DNA of 64,000 nucleotides from Artemia franciscana (taxonomy: Eukaryota; Arthropoda; Branchiopoda; Anostraca; Artemiidae): the NCBI RefSeq assembly GCF_032884065.1, contig NC_088868.1, positions 2,723,043-2,787,042 of the forward strand, given 5' to 3'. A program made the position numbers and the translations under genes. Position 1 is the first letter of the stretch. Each line of letters opens with the position of its first letter. Shown here in pieces: positions 53,518 to 64,000 of this stretch. The notes under the pieces are model-generated. The model searched no databases and had not been told where the DNA came from. It worked only from the letters and a program-made list of their open reading frames with translations.

Positions 53518-54659
53518 ATGATCTCTTCATTACTTCGGGAGCAAAGTAAAAAGAACTTAATGAGCTCATTTATGCAAATATCCCTGAATGGCAGGTTTTA
53601 TTTGGGGATCATTACTCACAGTTTCGAAAAACCCCATTATGCACAACAAAGAGCATTGTTTCCATGTGTAGAAGAAAAAGATGTTAAATCTGAAGCCAAG
53701 TCTGGCAGTGGAAGAATCAGTGCAGCTTCAATTTACGCATTAAACCAAATTGAGATACAGGATGGATCATGTCAAGTTGTAGTCATGACGCCATCTTGTC
53801 AAAGAGAAAAGCAAATAAGAAGCCTTATTCCAGGTTTTGGCTTCTATATGCATGCAAAGTGTCTCGTTACACGACTTGAAAATGAAACCAAAAACTTAAA
53901 GACTTATAATGAGTCAAGCCCGCATATCGTTGTAGGAACTCCAGATATTTTCTGCATAATTGGACAGGGTGCCCTGGATAACGAGAACATTAAACTGTTG
54001 TCTCGAACTCGGGATTTTCGCAATCCAATAAAACGAAGTATTTCGTAACCTATCTAGTAACAATAACCAGGTTTTCCTATTGACGTCTACTATGTCAGAT
54101 GATGTCGAAGAAGTCGTCAACGCGTTAATGCAAAATCCCATCCATATTTCCATGACAGAAGAGCAGTTGGTTTTTAATAGTATCCCTCATCACTATATCT
54201 GGGCAGTGTACGACGAAGGAAGATTTCAGACTCTTGTTGGACTCTACATCAGATATTAAAACCTGTTCCCGTCTTGTAACCTTCATAAAAGATACTCACG
54301 GCGTTGAATTACTAAAAAAAAAGTCTTACTGTCAGGCGTTTCGCTTTTTCGTCCATGAATGATAGTATGGACCAGAAATAGTGCAAGAAAAATATGAAAA
54401 AATTTAATTCTGGAAAGAGTCGTTTGCTGATCACAAAGGACTGTTCGGATTGCCAACTTAAAAGGTTAAATATGACGCATTTGATCGATTTCTCCCGAAG
54501 AATGGAGAGGAATATTTTCAGCAATTTTCAGCCTGTAACAAAGTGGACAACTTGGGCGTCATAAACTTTGTTACAGGAGGTGATGCACCCGTACTTCTTG
54601 ACATCCAGAATCGTTTCAATGCCATGGTGGAAATTACCGCTCTATATGACGCTGTGTGA
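53518..54659 (+). pseudogene. eIF4A-like DEAD-box helicase relative, unit C
   Basis: Second copy of unit B, 1366 bases downstream, with the same upstream spacer (TTTACTTCACC...GGGTATTTGCTAATT). The first 170 codons are open (motif I read as SGSGRIS), then a deletion removes the DEAD region and many stops and shifts follow. Unlike unit B it keeps the eIF4A C-terminus: GVINFVTGGDAPVLLDIQNR up to TGA at 54,659. The two units share the K-to-R change in motif I, so that loss preceded their duplication. Confidence 0.75.
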
Positions 54660-55190
54660 TGAGTCCGGATTACTCTATTGTGATAAGTGTTAGGGAAAGC
54701 CTCGATAAATAATTGAAATTGTGATAATCCATTGTTTGTGTTTTATTTGTGTTGTCGACCAATTAGTGCTAATTATTTTAAAACACCGTATTCTATAAAG
54801 TAATTTCTTTCATTGTCTTTATTACTGGTCTTAAATGTTAAATATGCAAAAGTGCAGATACTCGGAAGTGTCAAGCAGTGAAGAAATGTCTCTTGAACAA
54901 AGTGATTGATGTATTCAAGTTTTGTTCATAAATTGTTGTATACAACTTCATGATAGGTAGTTTAATTTTATTTATATTAAACGATTCCACTGTTTATAAA
55001 ATATTGAACTGTCTCTGAAAAGAAAGAGAAAAAACGGAAGGCTAAATTACTCCTCCATTGGCTTATGTAGTTCACAATTTTATAAGGGGGGTGAGTGTTG
55101 GCCTATATGTTACAGGAGGACAATGATGAATGAGTTAAAGAGAATAGTTCAAGATTTGGGCAAAAAGACATAATCGACCAAGTAAAAAAA
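54660..55190. other. Spacer
   Basis: AT-rich DNA without recognised features, between the eIF4A-like array and a LINE fragment. Confidence 0.4.
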
Positions 55191-55199
55191 ATTCTATGT

Positions 55200-56178
55200 C
55201 ACAAATTCTACTTCTGGAAGAAATGGAAAAATAACTTTAGAACTGCCATCTCAAGAATATGAACAAATGCAGTAACAGTTTTCAGTGAAAAATCAGATTT
55301 GACAAATTATATACCTAAACACTCTACCAAAAAAAAATTTCTAGAATGGTTGTTAAAAACATCCCTAGGTCAAATGAAAAAGAACACCTAGAGAATACCT
55401 TTTGAATCACAATTTATGTGTCAAGACTAGCAGTTAAAGGAGAAGCATTCAAAATAGTGACGATTATTCACAAAGGAGAAAATAAAACCCATGCTGTTGT
55501 TGAAGTCTCTCCAAAAATGCGTAAATGTATTAAAGACCACCGTATCTGAAATTAGGGTTCATGTTGCACGAATGTGAAGATTATATCTACCTATTAAGAT
55601 GCTACAAATGCTGTTTGTATGGACACGAAAGCCGCAATTGCAAAGGAGTTACCCTTTGTCCGTATTGCTCTGGAGAAAAAGAATATATGTCATGCTCATC
55701 TTCTTGACCCTCCTGCCGACCAAGTCAGTCAAAAGGACTTACAGGAGCCAGACATACCTCGCACAACATAAATAAATGCCCTACCGTAAGAAAAATAAAT
55801 GATTTAATACAAAATAGTATTGAATAATCTTGTGAATAGCTTTGATTCAAAGAGTGGTTTAAAGTTCCTTCAAGTCAACTTGCCACATTCTTATAGTGCA
55901 ATGGTAACATTAGAAAAGACCCTAGATGATTAGGAACCTGATTTAATACTTCTGCAAGAAACCTATGCGAGTAAATCCGGAAATATTTCGTGCATACCAT
56001 CAAATCACAATAGCTTTTTTAAAATTTGATCCTGGTAAGAGGTTTAATAGTGCAGCAATATCAGTTAAGTGTGGAATGAAAGCTGATATTCATCATGAAG
56101 ATTCTAGAAATGAGTTGAATTACAGTGTCCTCTTTATATTGCCCTCCATCAGTGAATTCCTTACCTTACCAGTTTAAT
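55200..56178 (+). pseudogene. Degenerate LINE fragment: zinc knuckle and endonuclease start
   Basis: A zinc-knuckle piece at about 55,590-55,700 reads LLRCYKCCLYGHESRNC and TLCPYCSGE. From 55,859 the frame LKFLQVNLPHSYSAMVTLEK, a stop, then PDLILLQETY matches the start of a Jockey/R1-group endonuclease. A later piece (SAAISVKCGMKAD) continues the domain to about 56,177. Many stops and shifts. It ends within four bases of the truncated ATPase of the second Polinton, so the two share a breakpoint. Confidence 0.6.
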
Positions 56179-56181
56179 ATC

Positions 56182-56595
56182 CTAGACAATGTGAAACTTA
56201 TTTAAACTTATCGTTCGAATACTTTTTGTTTGTTGAAAAAGATTATGCAATACTAATATCACTGAAATGTCCATATGATGGGATTCAACTGTCCATAAAT
56301 CCAACAGCTTTTCAGAGTGCTTTTCCATGTGCATTGCAAGGTCATCAAAAATCACTAAAGAATTTGACTTGAGGTTTTCAAGAATCCCGAAGTTCTGAAT
56401 AAAATGGACATATGTCATTTCTTCTTTTATTTTATCATATATTGTCTGCCATATTCGATAACAATAGTAAATTCCTCTTGGAGGCTTTTCAAATAGTTTT
56501 TCGTTTTCTTGAATTAATTTAGATATGAAAACACTTTTCCCCGACATCTATGGGCCAGCAATAATCATCCGAAATGGTGTTTCAATTTTAAACAT
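56182..56595 (-). pseudogene. Polinton packaging ATPase, copy 2, truncated
   Basis: ATG at 56,595 begins MFKIETPFRMIIAGP, then a TAG stop lies inside the Walker A motif, followed by MSGKSVFISKLIQEN and Walker B LVIFDDLA. Homology to the copy at 43,872 stops after TIRTISLN-like codons at about 56,200, where the LINE fragment begins. It keeps the ATG that copy 1 has lost and the Leu codon that is TAG in copy 1, so the two copies carry different lesions. Confidence 0.85.
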
Positions 56596-56658
56596 GTTGA
56601 CTGATTGCTTTTCTTCTTTAAACTGTCACTTTTCAAGATTATCCCCTCCTCTTATAGA

Positions 56659-57133
56659 TTATCTATATCCAGTTCTCTGAACAAAAAGGTGTTGTTTGTA
56701 AATGTCCTTAAGAAAGTTCTTGCAGTCTTCACAACAATGGATTAAAAGATTGTTCTGTTTTTGAATAATTGCTCTAACCTCTTGAGGTTGTCTTTCTTTT
56801 TTAGCAATATAGTATAGCACTATGTTCTGTAAACAGTCACTAATTACATCTTCAAAGTCACATATCCCACTATGGCTACTATAGCCTGCTAATTTTTGCA
56901 TCCAACGTTAAAACGTCCAAAATTGTTGATTTGTTGCATTTACATTCTCTTCCGTTTTCTAAGAGCCTTATCTGTAGCTCAGGTAAAGAATTGTATGAAA
57001 GACACACTCGACTATTTAAAATGTTCCAATTGTTGTAGTCCATAAATGTTTTAAACTTGCATTTATATCTTACTATAAGATTCTGACATAGGATTTCTAA
57101 ACACTCACAAAGAAAACTAACTGTAGTATACAT
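56659..57133 (-). pseudogene. Small Polinton gene of unknown function, two overlapping frames
   Basis: One frame (57,133-56,879) starts MYTTVSFLCECLEILCQN; a second (56,901-56,659) reads SSHSGICDFEDVISDCLQN and ends with CCEDCKNFLKDIYKQ. They overlap and are probably one gene of about 155 codons with one frameshift. The second half matches 43,630-43,815. Cys-rich at both ends. Position between polymerase and ATPase is the only functional hint. Confidence 0.5.
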
Positions 57134-57185
57134 ATTTTCACTAGCACTTTCTATACAATACTAAATTTGTTTTTGAAAATGTCAA

Positions 57186-60100
57186 TCATATTTGATATAA
57201 CTTCATTTCTTCAATTTTGTAATGTCCAAGAGGAAGGGTAGTGATCCCATCATCAAAAATAAATACTTTGTCCGAAACACCAGATATGGCAGTACGGACA
57301 ACTTCCATTGTATATAATTTCAACTTGAGAGATCTTATGGTGTTTGTTGTAGCTATAATGACCATTCCTTCAAAAACAACTTCTTTAAATCTTTCCGCCG
57401 TTAGATATTTCTTCATCGGATGTTTTGATGTTCCTTTGGCAGCCTTCTTTAATTTCTTGTTCTGCGTTACGACACAGTAGAATTTAGGCGAAGCGGCGAT
57501 TAATTCTTTGAACGTATCGCTTCATAGTTCGTTTTTAAGCCTGCCCAATTCATTCTTCTTCTGGCTATTTACCAGATGGGGATATTTGATGGGGTCCCAA
57601 TTGGAAGTCCATGATGGGTCGGAGGGTTGGGGATGTCAAATCGTCGACTAAATCCTTTGTAAATATCTTAACAAAGACTGAGTCAGTATCAGAATAAGCT
57701 AAATAAATTTTACCAGAAAGAGGCCCACCATAATATGGAACTAGATTGTCCCAAAATGTCTCACCCATAATTTTCTTGGATATAGATAGGATGGCTGCAC
57801 CAGCTGCAATATTTTTATTCAGGAAGGCATGTCTCTTTTTTCTGAATATCAGCCCAAGTTTCTCATTAACTATTGAGAAAGAAGATATATTAGTCTCCAA
57901 GCAGACGTCTTGTAGTTTTCAGATCTGTTGTAACTATACACGACGTCCTTTTTCGTACTTACTCTACAGATTTCCAAAAATAGTGTTATTAAATAGCTTA
58001 TAGAGCTCACTCTTCGTTTTAGATTTTGTTTTTGATCTTCTTTCCATAAAATGGTCAATGTAAGGTTTCATAAAAAAAATTCCTGTTTGAATTGAATTAC
58101 ACTATGGATCTTATCTAGACGAAAATGATGATTGAGTATGAATTTCAAGTATGTATGGTGTAGGGTAATTTCCTTTTTGTTGCCAAAAGATGCGAGCAAT
58201 CTATTTGTTGACGTCCATGGGATCTTGTCTTCCTTTTTGCGTTTTTGGTTGTATGGGGAGAAATCTTCAAAGCAGATTTTCTACCTCGAGATAGGGTGTG
58301 ACATCATTTGATAATAGTCGTGGAATTTCTCCGCTAAGTGTCACAAAATAGCCATACTCTCCATTCTCTTTTATAGTAGAAAAGTCGGGTAAATCATGAG
58401 ATTCTAAAATTTTATAGTCACCAATGGGTATTTTATAATTTGACATGCAGTTTCCATATAGTCCATTATGATCTAAACTCAAACCGTAGCTCAGATTATC
58501 AGGATGAGTAGGGTCAAATTGAATGTACCAATAATTATGGAATACCAGACCACCATATATAGATTTTTCAATCTTAAGATGAATTTCTAAATCTTCAATT
58601 AAGTGGATTTTATGTGGAGCTGCAAATTTCAGCATTAGTTGGTATGCTAAAGATGGTGTTGGAAAATTTGGGTCTAAACTATAAGGATCTAGTAAATCTT
58701 CAACGAAGGTCATAAAAACATCCGCTAGAGTTAACACGTCTTATGCGAGATAAACTCCGCAATAATGACACAAATTTTTGCACTCGAAGACATCCCAAAC
58801 TTCTTGCGCAAGATCGTATTTTTCTGTACTTATAACCTTTTGGTTGGGATCATCATAAAATGATGCTTGAGATGGTAAACTTGGTTCTTCAAACCGTGTA
58901 AATTCATCCATATAATTATATGGGAAAACACCCTTTTGCGTAAGTAGATTGTATTGATGATCATTTGAAAATTTCTGTCGTAGGATTTGGAAAGACTGTG
59001 GATCTTGAGCCTTTTGAACAGCAATCAAATTTTCCAAGGATTTTGGCAGGAATGCAAAAGTGTCAAAGAAGAGAATTAAATAGCGGCGTTTTTGGTTATT
59101 TTCAAGGGTCCGGGACCAGCTAATTTTTAAGGTGAGAAATTTTTCGCTTGATTTAGCCAATGGTTCGTACTGTGGATTAAAACCTTCAATTTGTGAAAGG
59201 GATTCCAAAACATGGTTTATGTCATAACTTATATTATGAAACCCAACCGGAATATACCGCTTATGTCTTAAAACGGTGTTACATGTCGAGTGAGCCAAAC
59301 ATTCAAAATTCGGTCCTTTAATATATTGGCAGTGGTGTCTGACTGTTCTATCTCGTACTTTTTTCGGTTTTTCGATTAGGGGTTTTTCACATATACCAAA
59401 ATTAGTCTCTTGAAATTTATGACTATCTTTTTCAGTAATTATCATCTCGTGACAATTATCATATATTTCGTCTAAGCAGTTTTGTGCGTTTTGAATAAGT
59501 AATATCATGCCGTCAATATGGCAAGTTGGTCCATAGGTTTCTCGGTATTGCTCAAGATTTTTACCGTATTTGACGACGGTATGAGCATACGCTGCTGGCC
59601 GGTGCTCTGAAATTATTCCTTTTCGAATAGGTTCGTCAACTTTTTTGATGGTTGACTCGAAATCTACGAAAATTCTATTTTGAAATAGTATTTTATTATA
59701 GAAATCGTTGAATTCAATTATTTCTTTTTCGCCCTTTGGCATAGATACTGTTTGCAAACCGTGAGGAGAGCAGGCTTCGATATGGTGTTTTAATTTATCC
59801 TCAGTCCTTGATGGTGACAGGCAGTATGGACAATAGAATCGCGCTGTTTTTCCTGAAGGTAGTAAACGGCTTAGATTTACGATAGGCCAAAACTGAGCGT
59901 AGTCTGCATCATCCGACTCTCCGTACAGTAAATAGGCATAATATTTTACATTAGAATTGGATGGAGCACGAATTGGACAAATTGCTTTCTCTAGTTCATT
60001 ATAATGTAATACGCATATCCCTACTGAGGCGGAGGCGTTTTCTTGCTCCCATTTTGAGATATCGTTGATTTTGATTAGCCATTTTCCCTCAAAATAGTTG

Positions 60101-60838
60101 AATGTAACGGTTGGAAAAATACCGGGTTCTCCATGAATTTCTTCTATCCCATTCCTATTTAACTCTAGTAAATTAGAATGACTAGAATTGTCTTTTAAAA
60201 CTTGATGTCCCGCTGCCAAGACCGACCATTTGAAACATTGTAATCCTTGGTTGAACCGTACCTGAAAAATTCCTCTTTTGCTAGCAAGGGCTTGCTGAAC
60301 TGGAGAACCGTTCCGGCCAACAGGAATGGGAAAATCCCTATCAATTTCGCAATACGAATGTTGAGACTCTGGATTCCTGTAAGTGAATATCCACTCCCAT
60401 TTTCTGCATACTTCTCCGCCGATTCATTGATTTTTGTGATGCATTTGCCAATTTCTGTATCTGTATCCCCACCTCTATCAAAACGTTACATGTACGAAAG
60501 AAAAGGAACAGTCCTATCCTCTTCATCTTCCCGGCTAAAAATTGCATTAACTGCAAGTTGAGCTCTTACGCTAGTAAGTTCTTCTTCTTGAATTTGTCGT
60601 ATTATTCCACCGATAGTTTGGCGCAAAACATTGACTAGTTCGCCAGATCTTTTGGTCTTAAAGGCGAAATTGGATTTAAAGCTATATGATCTTAAGTAAT
60701 TGTGAAAGGCATGATCTTTCAATTCAAATTGAGCTCCTCCAAACTGATTAGAAGGACTCGGTTGATCTAAATCTACTTGTAAGAAGAGATCAACAGTTAT
60801 CGTTGAGCATTCATTCAGTCTGGTTCTCCGCTGTGCAA
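57186..60838 (-). pseudogene. Polinton protein-primed DNA polymerase B
   Basis: Read on the minus strand. The N-terminal signature CFKWSVLAAGH is at about 60,225. A zinc finger FYCPYCLSPSRTEDKLKHH follows, then exonuclease blocks FVDFEST and NISYDINHVLES with LFFDTFAFLP, and polymerase blocks FPTPSLAYQLMLKF, motif A SLDHNGLYGN and motif C YSDTDSV. The C-terminal pattern is KKYLTAERFKEVVFEG with DDGITTLPLGHYK. An upstream open piece (60,722 and beyond) is the N-terminal extension. In the element it would copy the genome from a protein primer. Breaks: a TAA at 58,738, a shift upstream of 60,245, and several shifts between 58,270 and 57,416. The longest open part is 60,219-58,741. Confidence 0.88.
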
Positions 60839-60936
60839 AGTGAATTTGCTATAGCCACGCCCCTAGGATACAGTGTTTTTTTCACTGAGAAAAATCTCGA
60901 TTGAATAGGATTTCAGATTTGCATTTGATGAAAGCG

Positions 60937-60976
60937 GGCCCTAGTAATAACTGGTTTTATTACAAAACAGGGCCCT
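60937..60976. other. Imperfect hairpin next to Polinton fragment 2
   Basis: GGGCCCTAGTAATAA and TTATTACAAAACAGGGCCC can pair with a small internal bulge and a 5-base loop. It lies between the polymerase N-terminus and the next LINE. It could be a remnant of Polinton terminal sequence; nothing further supports that. Confidence 0.4.
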
Positions 60977-61049
60977 TGCGAGTAAGTTTCACTCGATGAT
61001 ATTTTAGTATATTAGATTGGCAAAGCGGCATTATCGTCAGAAATTAGTA

Positions 61050-61581
61050 ATGGTAGTGACAAAAGAGCATTTTGACCGGCGGAAGGACGAAATGCTACAG
61101 TTAATTTCGCAGTTACAGACTGAAAATAAACTACTCAGAGCAGAAAATAAATTGCTCAGGACTGAGCTCGTCCAAGTGAAGACTTCTACTTTACGAACAG
61201 AACTATATACAAGAAAAAAATAATATCATTATACACGGAATTGAAGCGTCACAAGGCTCAGAAAATCTTGAGCAGACTGTATCCTCATTTTTTGAGGCTA
61301 AGCTTGAAATATCCAACGCTAACCAAATACGTATAAGTGCCATTTATCGTATTTCAAAGAAATCTAGTCGACCAGAACCAGAGAGTGTTCTGAGCCTCCG
61401 AAGTGGGACAGAGCGAAAAAAGGTTGTAGAGCCTATTTTTGTAAGCCTAGATGGCTTTGACCGGTCGATGATCATTAAGGAGTGTGGAAAACTTAAAAAG
61501 ACTTTAAAAGTCTTGTCCAAGGAGGCGTCAGAATGTTGTTGGATGTTAAAAAGTCTTAAAATTCACAGGCGAAATATCTAG
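61050..61581 (+). pseudogene. LINE ORF1 with coiled coil and RRM-like domain, frameshifted
   Basis: ATG at 61,050 starts MVVTKEHFDRRKDEMLQLI and then a leucine-heptad helix (ENKLLRAENKLLRTELVQV). A shift near 61,215-61,223 in an A run leads to NIIIHGIEASQGSENLEQ and later FVSLDGFDRSMIIKECGK, the pattern of LINE ORF1 RNA-binding domains that follow a coiled coil. Ends at TAG 61,579. No zinc knuckle is seen, so this is a different LINE group from the element at 49-51 kb. Confidence 0.65.
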
Positions 61582-62155
61582 ATGAATGCTTTGACCCAGT
61601 TAAAGTGCCAACTATCCAACCTGAGGAATTAGACTCAGAGTCATAATTGTGTGTCTTCCTTTCATTCATAAGTTTGTCAGTATAAGTTGATTGCCAATTG
61701 ATTAGATTTCTTTTTGATTTTGCCCCATCCTTGCCAGCGGTCGGATGTTGATAAGATTCTTGAACATCCCTTAATTTTTAGATATATTTTATATTTTTTC
61801 TCCTTCATATGTAGCTGTCATTACAAGTTGATTGCCACTTGCTTACATTTTTCTGTCTAAAATGTTTATTTCAGTGCTTTTTTTATCTATGTTATTCCAT
61901 TTTCTTTGTTTTGTTTTTCTCTTTCAGAGTTAAAAAAAAGTTCCTACGGGTGTGTGTATTTCTCATGGCTTTTGCTTCACTTCAAGATATGGCCTTGTCC
62001 CCTGGAAACTATTAGGTAAGTAATGATTTCCTATTCTTAATCCCGGGGGCTAATCACTTCTTCATTACCAAAAATTATAACCGGTTAAAACAATTGGAGA
62101 ATTCTTTTTTGGATTTAGAGAAAATTTTTGATGAAAAAATAAGTAATGAAGTAAT
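61582..62155. other. Region between LINE ORF1 and ORF2
   Basis: T-rich DNA with a short repeated phrase (AAGTTGATTGCCA at about 61,685 and 61,827). The bulk of an endonuclease domain expected here is absent, so the element has an internal deletion. Confidence 0.45.
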
Positions 62156-64000
62156 GACAACATTATGTCTGGCGAAGGTATCAGTCATCACAAGTGACAC
62201 ATCTGATCATTTCCTATACACACTGTCTTCAACACAACGAAGATGCCAACTCCACTCGTAAGAACTAACCAGGGTCTACAAGTAATTAATCTTAAAGAGG
62301 AGAATGCTAAACTGTTAAATGATGAGTTAAAAAAAGTTTCTTGGGACAGTGTCCTAGCAAGTGAAGATTTGAACGAAGGTTTTGAAATTTTCCACAATGC
62401 GATTGTAGCTGCATATAAAACATGCTGTTTTAAAGAAAAACCGAGAAACCGTGGAAGAAAAAATACACCAATATGTCCATGGGTTACAGAAAGCTTACTT
62501 ATATGCATAAATAAGAAAAATAAGTTATGGGCAAATTACAGAAACCACCCAAACCGAGAAAACCTAGAGAGATATGAGACGTATAAGAAATACCTTCATT
62601 CAGTTCTGAGGAAAGCAAAAAGAATTTATGTGAATAATAAAATATCGGAAAGTGGGAAGGATGGACGAAAAATCTGGAAGGTCATTAATTCGATTTTGCG
62701 ACCAAATGATAAAAGAGCAAAATTGCCTTCCAGACTTTTTGTCAACGGGGAGGCTGTTATGGAACCCACTCGGGTTGCAAAAGAACTCAGTACATTTTTC
62801 GCAAGGATAGGAGGAATTATATCTAATTCTGCGAAAAGTCCCCACAAACCCTACGAGCATTACCTTGGCTCAGGATGCACCAAATCAATGGCAATAATTC
62901 CTTTGACATCAACTGAAGTAGAACTAATTGTGAAAACCTTGAAAGGCACATCAGCATCTGGATTTGACCATTAACTTATTTAATAAACCTGTCTCTAAGA
63001 AGTGGTGTTTTTCCCTCGAAACTAAAAAAAGCAAGAATAATCCCTTTGCATAAAGGTTGCCCTCAAGACGATCCCTCAAATTTCCACCCATATCCATATT
63101 ATCTGTTTTTTCAAAAGTTTTGAAAAACCCTTACAAAGACTACTTTACCAGTTTCTCGAAAAAAAAGATTTTTTAATTGTCGTCACTTCGGCTTCAGACC
63201 TGATAATTCAACAGAAAATGCTCTGGCATCCTTAAGCTTATTCATCAACAAAACACTTGACTCAGGTCTTCTGCCAGCTGCTATATTGATTGACATAAGG
63301 AAAGCATTTGACAGTATGGATCATACAATCTTGCTGGGAAAGCTGCAACATATTGGAGTAAGAGGGATAGCCCTTCAATGGTTTGAATCTTACCTTCAAA
63401 ATAGGCGCATCTACATTGGTGACGACCCAAGCAACGACACTACTGTGAAATTTGGTGTGCCCCAAGGATCAATCCTCGGTCCTCTTTTGTTTTTAGTCCA
63501 TGTAAATGACCTAACTCGTATTCTTAATCCGAATCATGACGACAAAAAATGCTGTAACCTATGCTTTGATCAAACATCTGAGGACATTACTAACGAGCAG
63601 GATGAACTTATAGCATTCGCTGACGACACTACAATGACCTGCTGCCAACAAACTTGTCATCAATGTAGAAAAATCTTGCATTCTACTATTTTCTAGGGTA
63701 GGAACCATTCACCCAGAAATAATAGGAATTATGACATCTCGTGGAAAGGTTCAACGACCAGTAAATGGATGTTCAAAATATTTAGGAGTAATAGTAGATG
63801 GAAACCTTTCTTTCCTTCCTCACATCCATGCTGTAGAATTAAAGCTTTCAAGGAGTCTTGGTATCATGAAGAAACTGAAGCAAACATTCCCACGTAAAAC
63901 CCTTACCCTTCTCTACAATGCACTCATTAGACCCCACTTACAGTATTGCGCAATGGTATGGCAATCGACATTCAAATCCCATCTGAAAAAACTGGATTCC
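62156..64000 (+). pseudogene. LINE ORF2: endonuclease end, linker and reverse transcriptase (runs off the window)
   Basis: The endonuclease end is seen as ITSDTSDHFLYTL near 62,190. The linker (62,243-62,974) includes ICPWVTESLLICINKKNKLW and a charged helix. The reverse transcriptase shows motif A IDIRKAFDSMDH, motif B GVPQGSILGPLLF and motif C AFADDTTM in 63,286-63,696, then KYLGVIVDGNLSFLPHI and LLYNALIRPHLQYC near the window end. Frameshifts lie at about 62,970-63,280 and near 63,690. Motifs place it in the Jockey/CR1/I-like group; I cannot be more exact. The active-site ADD is present. Confidence 0.85.

Larger units (their letters stand above)
56182..60838 (-). mobile_element. Polinton/Maverick fragment 2 (polymerase and ATPase start)
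   Basis: On the minus strand: pPolB (about 60,838 to 57,186), a small unknown gene (57,133-56,659) and the first two thirds of the packaging ATPase (56,595-56,182). Related to but distinct from fragment 1, with which it shares about 0.7 kb in opposite orientation. Capsid genes and termini are missing. Confidence 0.85.

Noticed and set aside
60247-60561. 104-codon plus-strand frame over the polymerase N-terminus
   Set aside because: The minus strand here carries the Polinton polymerase N-terminal signature, so the plus frame is a shadow.

Overview
The window looks like AT-rich nuclear DNA of an invertebrate animal, most likely an arthropod. The grounds are short exons with GT-AG introns, an env-bearing Ty3-like element, Polinton/Maverick genes, Jockey/R1-like LINE fragments, Helitrons and long (TA)n tracts. 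I cannot fix the species. No bacterial operons, rRNA genes or CRISPR arrays are visible.

Layout. 1-3.4 kb is AT-rich spacer. 3.4-11.5 kb is one intact 2697-codon Helitron gene: basic N-terminal 22-residue repeats, Cys-rich region, HUH/Y2 Rep nuclease, PIF1-type helicase and a C-terminal ubiquitin-specific protease (C19/USP) domain. It is followed by 3.4 kb of repeat-rich noncoding DNA. A run of 100 N at 14,920-15,019 then separates this from a second, almost identical copy (15,020-25,360). Both contig ends lie inside the duplicated segment, so the 'tandem' may be one locus assembled twice; the second copy carries three homopolymer-length frameshifts. 26.7-32.1 kb holds a spliced host gene on the minus strand, with at least four exons whose phases agree, of unknown function. 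33.1-35.25 kb is a repeat cluster ending in a long inverted repeat.

From 35.25 to about 41.2 kb lies a 5'-truncated Ty3/errantivirus-like element (RNase H end, integrase, env with a fusion-protein-like layout), broken by several stops. At 41.7 kb there is a dumpy-like EGF exon with one stop. Two decayed Polintons follow in opposite orientations. The first (43.6-46.4 kb, plus strand) has the packaging ATPase, penton-type minor capsid, a small basic virion-type protein and the major capsid gene; the last is cut by a Helitron-like non-autonomous element. The second (60.8-56.2 kb, minus strand) has protein-primed DNA polymerase B and the start of the same ATPase. Between them lie two Helitron-like/minisatellite elements (46.4-48.8 kb), a LINE with ORF1 and the endonuclease part of ORF2 (48.8-50.9 kb), a tandem array of degenerate eIF4A-like genes (51.7-54.7 kb) and another LINE fragment (55.2-56.2 kb). 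The window ends inside a further LINE (61.0-64.0 kb) with coiled-coil ORF1 and reverse transcriptase.

The genes do not form one pathway: this is a nested deposit of mobile elements around one or two host-gene pieces. The most interesting items are the Helitron carrying a USP-type deubiquitinase, the spliced gene of unknown function, and the eIF4A-like array whose ATPase motifs were lost before it was duplicated. All statements come from reading the sequence by eye; no database search was run.
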